A stretch of DNA of 64,000 nt from Lachnospiraceae bacterium (GTDB lineage: Bacteria > Bacillota_A > Clostridia > Lachnospirales > Lachnospiraceae). Numbering within the stretch: the stretch's first letter is position 1; each line of letters opens with the position of its first letter. The position numbers were made by a program, and so were the translations under genes. Positions 45,160-54,899 of this stretch are shown here, in pieces. The notes beneath the pieces are model-generated. The model did no database searches and was not told the DNA's origin. It was given only the letters and a program-made list of their open reading frames with translations. Location of the stretch: the NCBI GenBank assembly GCA_017516285.1, contig JAFXDD010000020.1:16541-80540 (forward strand). The letters run 5' to 3'.

Positions 45160-46197
45160 TTACCTCCTTGTGGCAGGCATAGCCTGCAGATATTCAAAAG
45201 TAGTTGGTGGGACTAAAGTCTTTATAGCATCTGTGTCACCGGCCTTTATATGGGCACGTACAGCACTGGCACTGACAGGGACACCATGCACTTCCAGTCG
45301 AGGCAGTTCTTTGAATAGAATACCATTCCTTGGCAAGTGAAGCTTTAGGGCTTCGTTGTATTGCCGAGTCATAGGTGACAGTGGCTCCGTTCCCACAAAG
45401 CGTGTGGTAATGCCAAAGTATGGCACAAAGTGTCTGGCAAAAATTTCAATGTCCAGTAAGCAATGAATTTGCTCGGATTTTTCTCTCTCCTTTATAAAAT
45501 AAGTAGGAAAGGTAGCGGAGGAGATGAGGTATGGTCCCGTAGGAAGTACGGTAACATTCGGTAAATCCATGGTGCCTAATTTGGCCATTTCCATGCGGTC
45601 TGCAGTAGAAAATGTGCTTTTGTCCTCGGAGAGAATGAAGACATAGAGCTTGTCACATTCCTTGGCTGCAGTCTCAATAAGGTAGCGATGTCCTAAAGTA
45701 AAGGGATTGCAGTTCATAACAATGGCACCTACTATAATCTCTCTATCGGAATTGCAACCGGCTTTAGGCGTGGATATGCCGGCTTCTCCATCTTTTGCAG
45801 ACAGGGTATTCAGAAAATGTCTAATGCCGTCTTTGCGGTTCTCCATTAACAGGACCGTGTCTGTTTGCACTACCGGATAAAAAAACAAGGAAGAAAACAG
45901 GTACTTGTTAGATGGCTTCGTGTATAGGAACAAGTGGCGGTATCCTTCTTCAAAAGCGGCCTGCCGTAAGCATGTGAGTACGGTTGCAGTCAGGTCCTCA
46001 CCACGGCGACCGGCATCTACAGCGATGCATTTGAGTATGTTTTCCTGTCGACTGCCCGTAGCTGCCAAAGTCTCACCGTCCCAGACCAGTACAGTTTGAG
46101 AGATGTCTTTATCGGCTGTGAGGCCGGCACGGGCAAGAAATTCGGTCCAAATATGAAGTTTTGTGCCGGTTAGTTGATGAAGAAGCTCAATGTACAT
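45160..46197 (-). CDS. citC: [Citrate/citramalate lyase] ligase (acetylating)
   Basis: 345 residues. It has an N-terminal GNAT-like part (about 1-110) and a nucleotidyltransferase part with the HxGH-type site NCNPFTLGHRYLIE and a later signature around VSASAVRAHI. It acetylates the thiol of the lyase prosthetic group to switch the enzyme on. It is first in the leftward unit citC-P-loop-citXG, divergent from citDEF. GAGGT precedes the ATG. Confidence 0.94.
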   Translation of the reverse strand: MYIELLHQLTGTKLHIWTEFLARAGLTADKDISQTVLVWDGETLAATGSRQENILKCIAVDAGRRGEDLTATVLTCLRQAAFEEGYRHLFLYTKPSNKYLFSSLFFYPVVQTDTVLLMENRKDGIRHFLNTLSAKDGEAGISTPKAGCNSDREIIVGAIVMNCNPFTLGHRYLIETAAKECDKLYVFILSEDKSTFSTADRMEMAKLGTMDLPNVTVLPTGPYLISSATFPTYFIKEREKSEQIHCLLDIEIFARHFVPYFGITTRFVGTEPLSPMTRQYNEALKLHLPRNGILFKELPRLEVHGVPVSASAVRAHIKAGDTDAIKTLVPPTTFEYLQAMPATRR

Positions 46198-46276
46198 GGT
46201 TACCTCACGTTTAAGATAATGTTAGTTACATTATACATAATTATTTTGAGTCTGTAAATAAAATATGGAAAAAGAA

Positions 46277-46305
46277 TTGCATTTTATAAAATTGTATTAT
46301 ATAAT
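46277..46305 (+). promoter_or_regulatory. Promoter of the citDEF-hydratase operon
   Basis: TTGCAT (46277-46282), a 17-bp spacer, TATAAT (46300-46305), in the 200-bp divergent region between citC and citD. A second TATAAT at 46324-46329 has no good -35. Confidence 0.6.
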
Positions 46306-46399
46306 ATGGGTGAAATGATATAGTATAATATAAAACAAATGATTAACAGAATACTGTAGTGCAGAGTGAGAAGATGATGGAAAGGAGCATTGGATAAGT

Positions 46400-46672
46400 A
46401 TGGAGATTTTAAAAAGTGCTTCAGCGGGAACGATGGAGTCCAGTGATGTGTATGTGGAAATAGAGCCGGGCGGCAAAGAATTGGAGATTTCATTAGAATC
46501 TGTAGTGGAGCATCAGTTTGGCGAGGCTATTATGCAGGTGGTGCATGAGGTATTGGCGGAATGTGGTGTGGACAGTGGTATTGTGCGTGTGGTGGATCGA
46601 GGTGCGCTTGAGTGTGTGCTTCGTGCCAGAGTGGAGACTGCTGTGATGAGAGCGGGAAGGGAGGCAAATTAA
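46400..46672 (+). CDS. citD: Lyase acyl carrier protein (gamma subunit)
   Basis: 90 residues, the normal CitD size. S14 in SAGTMESSD is the predicted attachment site of the phosphoribosyl-dephospho-CoA group. Its stop overlaps the citE start (TAATG). AAGGAG at 46382-46387 is 12 nt away, rather far. Confidence 0.93.
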   Translation: MEILKSASAGTMESSDVYVEIEPGGKELEISLESVVEHQFGEAIMQVVHEVLAECGVDSGIVRVVDRGALECVLRARVETAVMRAGREAN

Positions 46673-47550
46673 TGCGTCGTAGTATGTTGTTTTTGCCGGG
46701 GAATAACCCGAATATGCTGATGAATGGTAATTGCCTGGGGGCAGATGCTGTGATTTTTGATTTAGAGGATGCGGTTGCACCTGCCGAAAAGGATGCGGCA
46801 CGCATATTGGTGCGCAATACCATGCGTTATATGGATTTTTCCGGCTGTGAAATCATTGTGCGGATTAATTCCATAGATACACCATATTGGCAGGCAGACC
46901 TGGAAGCGGTGATGCCTTATAGACCGAATTTGATTTTACTGCCAAAGACAGGCTGTGCTGAAGATGTACTGGTAACAGACAGATATATGACTATGGTTGA
47001 GGAACAACATGGTATGGAGAAGGGGACGGTTGGGTTGATGCCTCTTATTGAGACTGCTATGGGCGTGGAGAATGCATTTGGCATTGCTTCTTCTACAAAA
47101 CGAGTGAAAGCTCTGTTTTTGGGGGCTGAGGATTTGACGGCAGACTTACAGTGCAAGCGTACCAAGGAAGGCAGAGAGATTGAATATGCCAGAACCAGGC
47201 TGGTGGTGGCAGCGAGAGCGGCCGGTGTGGATGTGTATGATACACCGTTTACGGATGTCAATGATGATGAGGGGATTGTAAAGGATGCAGCTCTGGCTAA
47301 GGCTCTTGGCTTTACCGGAAAGGCAAGTATTTCTCCAAGGCATGTGGAAGTGATTAATCAGGTGTTTAGTCCTACAGAGAAGGAAATTGATTACGCCTAC
47401 GAAGTAATGGAGGCAATTCGATTGGCAAAGGCTTTAGGAAAGGGTGCCACCTCACTGCATGGCAAGATGATTGATGCACCTATTGTGGCAAGGGCTGAAC
47501 GTACCATTGCCATGGCAAAAGCTTTGGGACTTGGAAGGGAGGAAGAGTGA
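46672..47550 (+). CDS. citE: Citrate/citramalate lyase beta subunit (CitE)
   Basis: A 292-residue HpcH/HpaI-type aldolase subunit that cleaves the acyl-ACP ester to acetyl-ACP and the oxo acid. Motifs are RRSMLFLPGNNP, DAVIFDLEDAVAP, VRINSIDTPYW and the catalytic-site GLMPLIETAMGV, then FLGAEDLTADL. The start ATG 46672 overlaps the citD stop, and the end overlaps citF as TGATG. Whether it cleaves citryl- or citramalyl-ACP is argued from context (methylaspartate genes), not sequence. Confidence 0.92.
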   Translation: MRRSMLFLPGNNPNMLMNGNCLGADAVIFDLEDAVAPAEKDAARILVRNTMRYMDFSGCEIIVRINSIDTPYWQADLEAVMPYRPNLILLPKTGCAEDVLVTDRYMTMVEEQHGMEKGTVGLMPLIETAMGVENAFGIASSTKRVKALFLGAEDLTADLQCKRTKEGREIEYARTRLVVAARAAGVDVYDTPFTDVNDDEGIVKDAALAKALGFTGKASISPRHVEVINQVFSPTEKEIDYAYEVMEAIRLAKALGKGATSLHGKMIDAPIVARAERTIAMAKALGLGREEE

Positions 47551-48961
47551 TGAATAAGCTGGTTCATTCGATTAGAGAAGCTGTTGCGCTTTCAGGCCTA
47601 ACGGATGGCATGACCGTTTCTTTTCATCATCATCTTAGAAACGGTGATTATGTATTAAATATGGTAATGGATGAGATTGCTGCCAGAGGACTTAAGGATA
47701 TTCAAGTAAATGCAAGCTCTTTATTTGATGTACATACACCACTTTTAAAGCATATAGAAAATCATGTGGTTACCGGGTTGGCTACAGATTATATTGCTTC
47801 GGGAATTGGGCGTGCTATTTCCATGGGCGTGATGGAAAAGCCTGTGGAGTTTAGAACCCATGGTGGTCGCCCAAGTGATATTGCATTAGGCAGAACTCCT
47901 ATTGATGTGGCGTTTATTGCGGCGCCTGCGGCAGACCCTATGGGTAACTGCTCCGGTAAATATGGTCCAAGTGCCTGTGGAAGTCTTGGGTATGCTTTTG
48001 CGGATGCCATGTATGCAAAGAAGGTTATTGTAATTACGGACAATTTGGTGCCATATCCTTTACAGGACTGGTCTATTTCAGAGGATTATGTTGACTATGT
48101 GGTAACCGTGGATGCTATCGGTGACCCGAAGGGGATTGTGTCCGGTACTACGCAGATTACAAGAGACCCGGTAGGTCTGATAATGGCTTCTCATGCAGCA
48201 AAGGTTATAGAAGCTTCCGGTCTTTTGAAGGATGGTTTTTCTTTCCAGACGGGTGCCGGTGGGGCATCCTTGGCAGCAGCAAAGTTTTTAAAGGGCATTA
48301 TGTTGAAAAAAGGCATCCAGGGCAGCTTTGGCCTGGGTGGTATTACGGGATATATGGTGGATATGCTGCGTGAAGGATGTTTTCGTAATCTGATGGATGT
48401 GCAGTGCTTTGATTTAAAGGCAGTAGAGTCCATTCGTACGGATGCAAGACATCAGGAAATATCTGCCATGCATTATGCCAGTCCAAGCAGCCGCAGTGCG
48501 GTAGTAGACAGTCTGGATGTGGTTATTTTGGGTGCTACGGAAATTGATACTGATTTTAATGTGAATGTACACACCGACTCCAATGGTTACATAATGGGCG
48601 GCTCCGGCGGACACAGCGATACTGCAGCAGGTGCTAAGCTTTCCATGATTATTGCGCCTATGTTCAGGGCAAGGCTTCCTATGTGACGGATCATGTAAAC
48701 TGTATCTCCACCCCCGGAGAGGATATTGACGTGCTGGTAACACAGGGCGGTATTGCCGTGAATCCACGCAGGACAGAGTTGAAGGAGAAGTTGGTGACTG
48801 CAGGACTGCCTGTGATTGACATTTATGATTTGAAAACAAAAACAGAGCGCATTACCGGTAAACCGAAGAGGCTTCCTAAGGGTGAACGCGTAGTAGCAAA
48901 GGTTATCAGCCGGTATGGTGACGTTTTGGATGAAATTTATAATGTGCCTGAGAAGGCGTGA
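47550..48961 (+). pseudogene. citF: Citrate/citramalate lyase alpha subunit with a one-base frameshift
   Basis: CitF transfers the carrier protein between acetate and the substrate acid. The first frame runs 378 residues to TGA at 48684-48686 (FRARLPM). The missing C-terminus continues from 48683 in another frame (VTDHVNCISTPGEDIDVLVT ... IYNVPEKA). Adding one T after CCT near 48680 would restore LPYVTDHVNC, matching the family. All else looks intact, so this is a recent mutation, an assembly error, or less likely recoding. No slippery heptamer is present. Confidence 0.85.
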
Positions 48962-48998
48962 CGAAATAGCACCGGACAGGGAATAAAGGAGCAAAAGC

Positions 48999-49838
48999 AT
49001 GAGAAAAATTAATGCAAAAGCTATCACGGAAGTGGTAAAGAAATTGTGTATCGAGGCAAATTGTCATTTGCCGCAGGATATGAAAACATGTATATCTGAG
49101 TGCTGCGAACAGGAAAAGTGGCCTCAGGCAAAGGAGATTTTGGAACGTATTATTGAGAATTATGAGATTGCTGATGAGCAAAATCAGCCTATTTGTCAGG
49201 ATACCGGTGTGGCTTGTGTGTTCTTAAAAATCGGTCAGGATGTGCATGTAGTCGGTGATATCAATGAGGCGGTAAACGAAGGCGTGAGACAAGGCTACAG
49301 TGAGGGGTATCTTAGAAAGTCTGTTGTTCGCGACCCACTGGACCGTGTAAACACCGGTGATAATACACCAGCCATGATTTATTATGAGCTGGTACCGGGA
49401 GATAAACTGGAAATTACCGTGGCTCCAAAGGGCTTTGGCAGTGAAAATATGAGTCAGATTAAGATGCTGCGTCCTTCTGACGGTCTGCAGGGTGTGAAGG
49501 ATTTTGTTTTAAAGGTTGTTGAAGACGCGGGGCCTAATCCTTGTCCACCGATTGTGGTAGGTATAGGAATTGGCGGTACCTTTGATAAGGCGGCTTATCT
49601 GGCTAAGAAGGCATTGATGCGCAGTACCTTGGAACGCAATGCAAATCCTTTCTATGCAGAGCTGGAAGAACAGCTTTTGGAGGAAATAAATGCCCTTGGT
49701 ATCGGCCCTCAGGGTTTTGGCGGCAGAACCACGGCACTGGCAGTCAATATTGAGCAGTATCCTACCCATATTGCAGGACTGCCTGTGGCGGTGAATATTA
49801 ACTGCCACGTGACCAGACATAGGAAGGAGGTACTTTAA
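48999..49838 (+). CDS. Class-I fumarase/mesaconase-type hydratase, alpha subunit
   Basis: 279 residues of the Fe-S hydro-lyase N-terminal subunit (FumA/TtdA family). Cluster cysteines probably include ICQDTGVAC and GPNPCPP; further family motifs are GIGIGGTFDKA and GIGPQGFGGRTTAL. Family members hydrate fumarate, tartrate or mesaconate. Beside methylaspartate ammonia-lyase and a Cit-type lyase, mesaconate to (S)-citramalate is the likely reaction. The beta subunit follows with no gap. Confidence 0.9.
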   Translation: MRKINAKAITEVVKKLCIEANCHLPQDMKTCISECCEQEKWPQAKEILERIIENYEIADEQNQPICQDTGVACVFLKIGQDVHVVGDINEAVNEGVRQGYSEGYLRKSVVRDPLDRVNTGDNTPAMIYYELVPGDKLEITVAPKGFGSENMSQIKMLRPSDGLQGVKDFVLKVVEDAGPNPCPPIVVGIGIGGTFDKAAYLAKKALMRSTLERNANPFYAELEEQLLEEINALGIGPQGFGGRTTALAVNIEQYPTHIAGLPVAVNINCHVTRHRKEVL

Positions 49839-50402
49839 ATGGCTATTTCTGTTACGGCTCCTTTGACAAGGGAGCAGGCAAGAGGCTTAAAGGCCGGTGA
49901 CAGCTGTCTGATTTCCGGTGTGATTTATACTGCCAGAGATGCTGCGCATAAGCGTTTGTGTGAGCTGGTAGAGCAGGGCAAGAACCTGCCAATGGATATT
50001 GAAAACAGTATCATTTACTTCGTGGGGCCTACACCGGCTAAGCCGGGACAGGCAATTGGTTCGGCGGGGCCAACCACCTCTTACCGTATGGATGCCTACA
50101 GTCCGACTTTGATTGCACAGGGCCAGACCGGTATGATTGGCAAAGGCAAACGTGGTCCGGAGGTTATCGAGGCCATGAAAGAACATGGTGCTGTTTATTT
50201 CGGTGCTATCGGTGGCTGTGGTGCCCTGCTTAGTAAATGTATCAAAAAGTCTGAAATTGTAGCCTACGTAGATCTGGGGGCTGAGGCTATACGCAGATTG
50301 GAAGTGGAAAATTTTCCTGCTATCGTGGTTATTGACAGTGAAGGTAATAACCTGTATGAAAGCGGCAGAGCAGCATATTTGACTCAGTGTGAGGAAGGTT
50401 AA
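49839..50402 (+). CDS. Class-I fumarase/mesaconase-type hydratase, beta subunit
   Basis: 187 residues of the C-terminal fumarate hydratase subunit (FumB/TtdB-like): ARDAAHKRL, YFVGPTPAKPGQAIGSAGPTTSYRMD and MIGKGKRGPEVIEAM are conserved. It starts directly after the alpha stop (AGGAGG before it), so both chains are made together. The substrate is inferred as for the alpha subunit. Confidence 0.92.
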   Translation: MAISVTAPLTREQARGLKAGDSCLISGVIYTARDAAHKRLCELVEQGKNLPMDIENSIIYFVGPTPAKPGQAIGSAGPTTSYRMDAYSPTLIAQGQTGMIGKGKRGPEVIEAMKEHGAVYFGAIGGCGALLSKCIKKSEIVAYVDLGAEAIRRLEVENFPAIVVIDSEGNNLYESGRAAYLTQCEEG

Positions 50403-50471
50403 AAGGAAAAACTTGACAAAGTACGTTTTAATCCTTAAAATTATTTTAAATGATTTTTGGGAGTGAAGCGC

Positions 50472-51449
50472 ATGGAACCAATTTACAAAATTGACCCTAA
50501 TCTGGAGGTGCCTATTTACCAGCAGCTGGTGGATATTATCAGAAATGCCATAAAAAAGGGGGAGCTTGTGTCAGGTCAGAAGCTGCCTACTGTGCAGGAA
50601 ATGAGCGAAGAGCTTTCTGTGGCCAGAGGGACGATTAAACGTGCATATGACGAACTGGAGCGAGAAGGTCTGGTAGAAAAGGCTCAGGGAAGCGGCACAT
50701 TCATCAAGTATCAGCCGGCCAATTCCGGGAGCCGTAAGGAGCAGGCTATGGCGGCTATTGATGCCTTGTTAAAGCAGCTGGAGGACATGGGGCTGTCTGC
50801 AGCGGAAATCAATATTTTTCTAAACCTGAAGCTTAGGGAATGGGCAGAGGAAGAGGCCTATATCAAGGTGGCTGTGGTAGAGTGCAATCCGGAGAATTTG
50901 TCTCAGATGTCAGAGCAGCTGCGTCATATTCCGCAGGTGGAGCTGCATTCCTTTTTGTTGGAAAGTATACAGCAGTACCCGTATCAATTGGGTGACGATT
51001 TTGAGCTTATTGTGGTTACGGCAACCCATGTAGAGTATATGGAGCGTGTCTTGCCGGCCAAAAAGAGAATTGCCCAGGTGGCGCTCAGACCGTCTACCAG
51101 ATGCCTGTCACATATCATTAAGCTTCGCAGCGGTATGAAGGTAGGAATTATGGGTTACAGTGGTCGTTTTTGTGAATTGCTGCATACTACCTGTGAAAGC
51201 TATGCGGAGGATGTGATTTTGGACGAACCTATGATTTTTGCTCCTGAGGTGGATGTTGCAAGCTACTTAAAGGGCAAGGATGCTGTACTGGTGCCGAAAT
51301 TTTACGAGCAGTACTGTAGCACGCAGGCTGCTGATGCCCTGCGTCGCTTTAAAGGAGAGCTTATTCATTGCTATTATGAAATGGATGAGGGGTCTATCCT
51401 TTATCTGGAAACCAAAATCAAACGCTTGTTAGAAGAAAAGCGTATATAA
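50472..51449 (+). CDS. GntR-family transcriptional regulator with large effector domain
   Basis: About 325 residues. It has a winged HTH in the first 75 residues (LEVPIYQQLVDIIRNAIKKG, LSVARGTIKRAYDELEREGL, GSGTFI). The remaining 250 residues resemble no effector domain I can name; they have alternating strands and helices like a periplasmic-binding fold. As the last gene before the mutase genes it is a likely regulator of both units. ATG 50472 follows GGGAG; the upstream TTG is rejected. Confidence 0.85.
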   Translation: MEPIYKIDPNLEVPIYQQLVDIIRNAIKKGELVSGQKLPTVQEMSEELSVARGTIKRAYDELEREGLVEKAQGSGTFIKYQPANSGSRKEQAMAAIDALLKQLEDMGLSAAEINIFLNLKLREWAEEEAYIKVAVVECNPENLSQMSEQLRHIPQVELHSFLLESIQQYPYQLGDDFELIVVTATHVEYMERVLPAKKRIAQVALRPSTRCLSHIIKLRSGMKVGIMGYSGRFCELLHTTCESYAEDVILDEPMIFAPEVDVASYLKGKDAVLVPKFYEQYCSTQAADALRRFKGELIHCYYEMDEGSILYLETKIKRLLEEKRI

Positions 51450-51457
51450 AATATTGC

Positions 51458-51498
51458 CGTCCGGTTTTGCCATTGCTTGCATTATCGGGCGGTTTTTC
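51458..51498 (+). terminator. Terminator after the GntR gene
   Basis: CCGTCCG (51458-51464) pairs with CGGGCGG (51487-51493, one G-U), followed by T5. Confidence 0.75.
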
Positions 51499-51534
51499 TA
51501 TGCCCATAAGTGACAAATTTTTCTAATTTAATAT

Positions 51535-51563
51535 TGACAAATGATATAGAACAATATAGTATA
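51535..51563 (+). promoter_or_regulatory. Promoter of the glutamate mutase operon
   Basis: Perfect -35 TTGACA (51535-51540), a 17-bp spacer, TAGTAT (51558-51563), 54 bp before glmS. Confidence 0.6.
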
Positions 51564-51616
51564 TAGATGTATAACAATTATATATTAAACATGCAAATAT
51601 GTCACGAGGTGTTATA

Positions 51617-52042
51617 ATGGAAAACCAAGAAAAAAAGGTCCTGGTTATTGGCGTTATTGGTGCTGACGTTCATGCCGTGGGCAACAAAATCCTCTACCAT
51701 GCTTTTACGGAAGCCGGTTTTGAGGTCGTGAATCTGGGTGTAATGGTATCCCAGGAAGAGTATATTGCTGCAGCGATTGAGGCGAATGCAGATGCAATTG
51801 TAATTTCATCTCTGTATGGTCAGGGAGAGTTGGACTGCCGCGGTATGCGTGAGAAGTGTGATGAGGCTGGTCTTAAGGGTATTCCACTTTTGGTTGGTGG
51901 TAATATCGTTATCGGTAAGCAGACCTTTGAAGATGTGGAGCAGCGTTTTAAGGACATGGGCTTTGATCGTGCATTTCCACCGGGTACTGCACCGGAGACT
52001 ACGATTGAAGCTTTGAAAGAGCTGTTACATATGGAGGAATAG
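51617..52042 (+). CDS. glmS: Glutamate mutase (methylaspartate mutase) subunit S
   Basis: 141 residues, the small B12-binding subunit. The cobalamin motif DxHxxG is D17-V-H19-A-V-G22, with H19 ligating cobalt. The rest is the flavodoxin-like fold ([24 protein letters not shown]). ATG 51617 follows GAGGTG; the earlier ATG 51599 lacks a site. It is not the glucosamine synthase also called GlmS. Confidence 0.95.
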   Translation: MENQEKKVLVIGVIGADVHAVGNKILYHAFTEAGFEVVNLGVMVSQEEYIAAAIEANADAIVISSLYGQGELDCRGMREKCDEAGLKGIPLLVGGNIVIGKQTFEDVEQRFKDMGFDRAFPPGTAPETTIEALKELLHMEE

Positions 52043-52047
52043 ACCAA

Positions 52048-53439
52048 ATGAAGGCGGTCTTATTGATTGACTTCGGCAGCACATATACGAAGCTGACCGC
52101 GGTTGATGTGGAAGGGGAGTGTGTTTTGGGCACGGCTCAGGCTTACACCACAGTTTGGACCGATATTAATGATGGGTTGGAGGAAGGACTTAAGCTATTA
52201 GAGGAGAAAACCGGAAAGCTTTGCTATGATGCATGCTATGCCTGTTCTTCCGCAGCCGGAGGTCTCAGAATGGTTACCAGTGGCTTGGTACCGGAGCTTA
52301 CCGGTGAAGCAGCCAGACTGGCAAGTCTTGGCGCCGGAGCAAAGGTGGTGGGTGTTTATGCCTTCCAGCTGACAGAGGATGATTTAGAGGATATTCGAGC
52401 CAGTGCACCGGATATTTTCCTTCTGGTAGGCGGTACAGACGGCGGCAATACCGAATGTATCCTCCACAATGCGAAAATGTTAGCTTCCATGAGTCCGAAG
52501 TTTCCCATTGTCATTGCCGGTAATCGCACCGCTGCCCGGGAATGTCAGAGGATTTTAGCGGATTATGAAGTCTATGTATGTCCAAATGTCATGCCAAAGT
52601 TCGGAATGCTTCAGATAGAACCCACTCAGAAGAAAATCCGGGAGATATTTTTGAATCGCATTATTCAAGCTAAGGGTTTGTCCAAGGCGGCAGAGCTTCT
52701 TTCTGATATTATGATGCCTACCCCATCAGCAGTGCTGCAGGCAATGGAACTGTTAGCACAAGGATGTGAAGGCGAGTCCGGAATCGGCGATTTGGTAGCA
52801 GTAGACGTAGGTGGTGCCACCACGGATGTGTATTCTATTGCGGATGGTATGCCGGAGCACATGAATACGGTTTACAAGGGCTTGCCGGAACCTTATGCCA
52901 AAAGAACGGTAGAGGGTGACATCGGAATGCGTTACAGTATTCAAGGTATTGTAGATGCTGCCGGTCCGGAGCAAATCAGTGAGCTGTCAGGACTTTCCAA
53001 GGAAAGAATCAAACAGTTAGTAAGTGATTTGAAAGAGCATACGGACAAGGTATCTTGCGGTGAAGATGAGTTGGAAAAGCTGGATTTTGCACTGGCCTCT
53101 ATGGCTACCAGAGAAGCAGTGACTCGCCATGCAGGTACTATAGAAGAGACCTATACGATGATGGGTCAGACCTTTGTGCAGTCAGGCAAGAATTTGACAA
53201 AGGTAAAACAAATCGTTGTAACAGGCGGAAGCCTGATACATACAAAGCGTACAGCGGAAATTGCCGCACACGCACTTTATTCACCTATGCAGCCTGCTTC
53301 ACTCAGACCAAGAGCGGCTGATGTGTGGGTAGACAGAACGTATATTTTGGCTGCGATGGGATTACTTTCTTCGTATTATCCCCAGACAGCCCTTCGTATT
53401 ATGAAAAAGGAGCTTGAATACCATGGATATTCAAAATAA
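52048..53439 (+). CDS. mutL: Glutamate mutase reactivating factor (MutL/GlmL)
   Basis: A 463-residue ASKHA-fold ATPase with phosphate-1 motif [11 protein letters not shown], later [14 protein letters not shown] and VVTGGSLIH. It should exchange damaged cobalamin in the mutase using ATP. The gene lies between S and E subunits, as in Clostridium tetanomorphum mut clusters. It is unrelated to the mismatch-repair MutL. Confidence 0.93.
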   Translation: MKAVLLIDFGSTYTKLTAVDVEGECVLGTAQAYTTVWTDINDGLEEGLKLLEEKTGKLCYDACYACSSAAGGLRMVTSGLVPELTGEAARLASLGAGAKVVGVYAFQLTEDDLEDIRASAPDIFLLVGGTDGGNTECILHNAKMLASMSPKFPIVIAGNRTAARECQRILADYEVYVCPNVMPKFGMLQIEPTQKKIREIFLNRIIQAKGLSKAAELLSDIMMPTPSAVLQAMELLAQGCEGESGIGDLVAVDVGGATTDVYSIADGMPEHMNTVYKGLPEPYAKRTVEGDIGMRYSIQGIVDAAGPEQISELSGLSKERIKQLVSDLKEHTDKVSCGEDELEKLDFALASMATREAVTRHAGTIEETYTMMGQTFVQSGKNLTKVKQIVVTGGSLIHTKRTAEIAAHALYSPMQPASLRPRAADVWVDRTYILAAMGLLSSYYPQTALRIMKKELEYHGYSK

Positions 53440-54874
53440 AAGAATTTCCGACGAGGAATTTGCTCGTCTTCGCCAGGAGGTACTGGCACAGTGGCCGACA
53501 GGTAAGGATGTAGATATTGAGGAATCTGTTGCTTACCATAAATCTATGCCGGCAGAACGTGACTTTTCCAAGAAATTATTGGATGCAAAGAAAGCAGGTA
53601 AAACCTTAGTGCAGCCTCGTGCAGGTGTGCCTGTTATTGAAGAGCATATTAAATTAATGCAATTTTTAGAGAGTCAGGGTGAGGCAGACTTATTGCCAAC
53701 TACGATTGATAGTTACACCCGTCAGAATCGCTATGAAGAGGCAGAAAACGGTATTTCCGAGTCTATTCGTCTGGGACGTGCCATGTTAAACGGCTTCCCG
53801 GCTGTTAACCACGGTGTTGCCGGATGTCGCCGTATTGTAGAAAGCGTAAATGTTCCGGTACAGGTTCGTCACGGTACACCGGATGCCCGCCTCTTAGCAG
53901 AAATTTCTATGGCTGGTGGTTTTACCAGTTATGAAGGTGGTGGTATTTCCTACAACCTTCCTTATTGTAAAAACATTCCTATGGAGCGTACCATTCGTGA
54001 CTGGCAGTATGTTGACCGTTTGATGGGCTTGTATGAGGAAATGGGTGTTTCCATTAACCGTGAGCCATATGGTCCTTTGACCGGCACACTGGTTCCGCCA
54101 TGTATATCTCATGCAGCTGCTATTATTGAAGCACTTTTGGCAGCAGAGCAGGGTGTAAAGAATATTACGGTAGGTTATGGACAGTGCGGTAATCTGGTTC
54201 AGGATATTGCGGCTATCCGTACGTTACAGGAATTGACCGATGAATATTTGCAGAAGTATGGTTACAGTGATGTACAGGTTACTACGGTTTTACATCAGTG
54301 GATGGGTGGTTTCCCGGCTGATGAAGCAAAGGCATTTGGTGTTATCTCTACCGGCAGTCTGATTGCTGCCTTGTCCAAGGCAACCAAGGTTATCGTTAAG
54401 ACACCTCACGAAGCAGTTGGAATTCCGACGATGGAAGCAAATGCAGAGGGCTTACGTTGTACCAAGCAGGTAGTAAATATGATGGCGGATCAGAGCTTTC
54501 AGGATGCACATCTGGAAGAGGAAAAGGAAATTATCCGTCAGGAGACACGTTGTATCGTAGACAAGTGCTTTGAGCTTGGTAATGGTGACATTGCACTGGG
54601 CGTTTGCCGTGGTGTAAAGGCTGGTGTGCTGGATGTTCCGTTTGCTCCTTGTCGTGCAAATGCAGGCTTGATGCTTCCTTGCCGTGACAATGAAGGTGCT
54701 GTTCGTATGCTAAATACAGGTAATATACCATTTACACAGGAATTAAAGGATTTCCATGCTTCAAAGATTAATGAGCGTGCAGCAGCAGAGAAGCGTAAGG
54801 CTTCCTTCCAGATGGTTATTGATGATGTTTATGCGATTGGTAAAGGCCGTATGGTTGGCCGTCCAAGATATTAA
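53423..54874 (+). CDS. glmE: Glutamate mutase (methylaspartate mutase) subunit E
   Basis: 483 residues, the catalytic TIM-barrel subunit. Conserved segments include [43 protein letters not shown] and [20 protein letters not shown]. It converts L-glutamate to (2S,3S)-3-methylaspartate together with GlmS and adenosylcobalamin. The start overlaps mutL by 17 bp; AAGGAG lies before ATG 53423. Confidence 0.95.
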   Translation: MDIQNKRISDEEFARLRQEVLAQWPTGKDVDIEESVAYHKSMPAERDFSKKLLDAKKAGKTLVQPRAGVPVIEEHIKLMQFLESQGEADLLPTTIDSYTRQNRYEEAENGISESIRLGRAMLNGFPAVNHGVAGCRRIVESVNVPVQVRHGTPDARLLAEISMAGGFTSYEGGGISYNLPYCKNIPMERTIRDWQYVDRLMGLYEEMGVSINREPYGPLTGTLVPPCISHAAAIIEALLAAEQGVKNITVGYGQCGNLVQDIAAIRTLQELTDEYLQKYGYSDVQVTTVLHQWMGGFPADEAKAFGVISTGSLIAALSKATKVIVKTPHEAVGIPTMEANAEGLRCTKQVVNMMADQSFQDAHLEEEKEIIRQETRCIVDKCFELGNGDIALGVCRGVKAGVLDVPFAPCRANAGLMLPCRDNEGAVRMLNTGNIPFTQELKDFHASKINERAAAEKRKASFQMVIDDVYAIGKGRMVGRPRY

Positions 54875-54899
54875 TAGACAGTAAAAGGAGAGAGATATC

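Noticed and set aside
48670..48690. Programmed frameshifting in citF
   Set aside because: No slippery heptamer or convincing downstream structure; a base deletion fits better.
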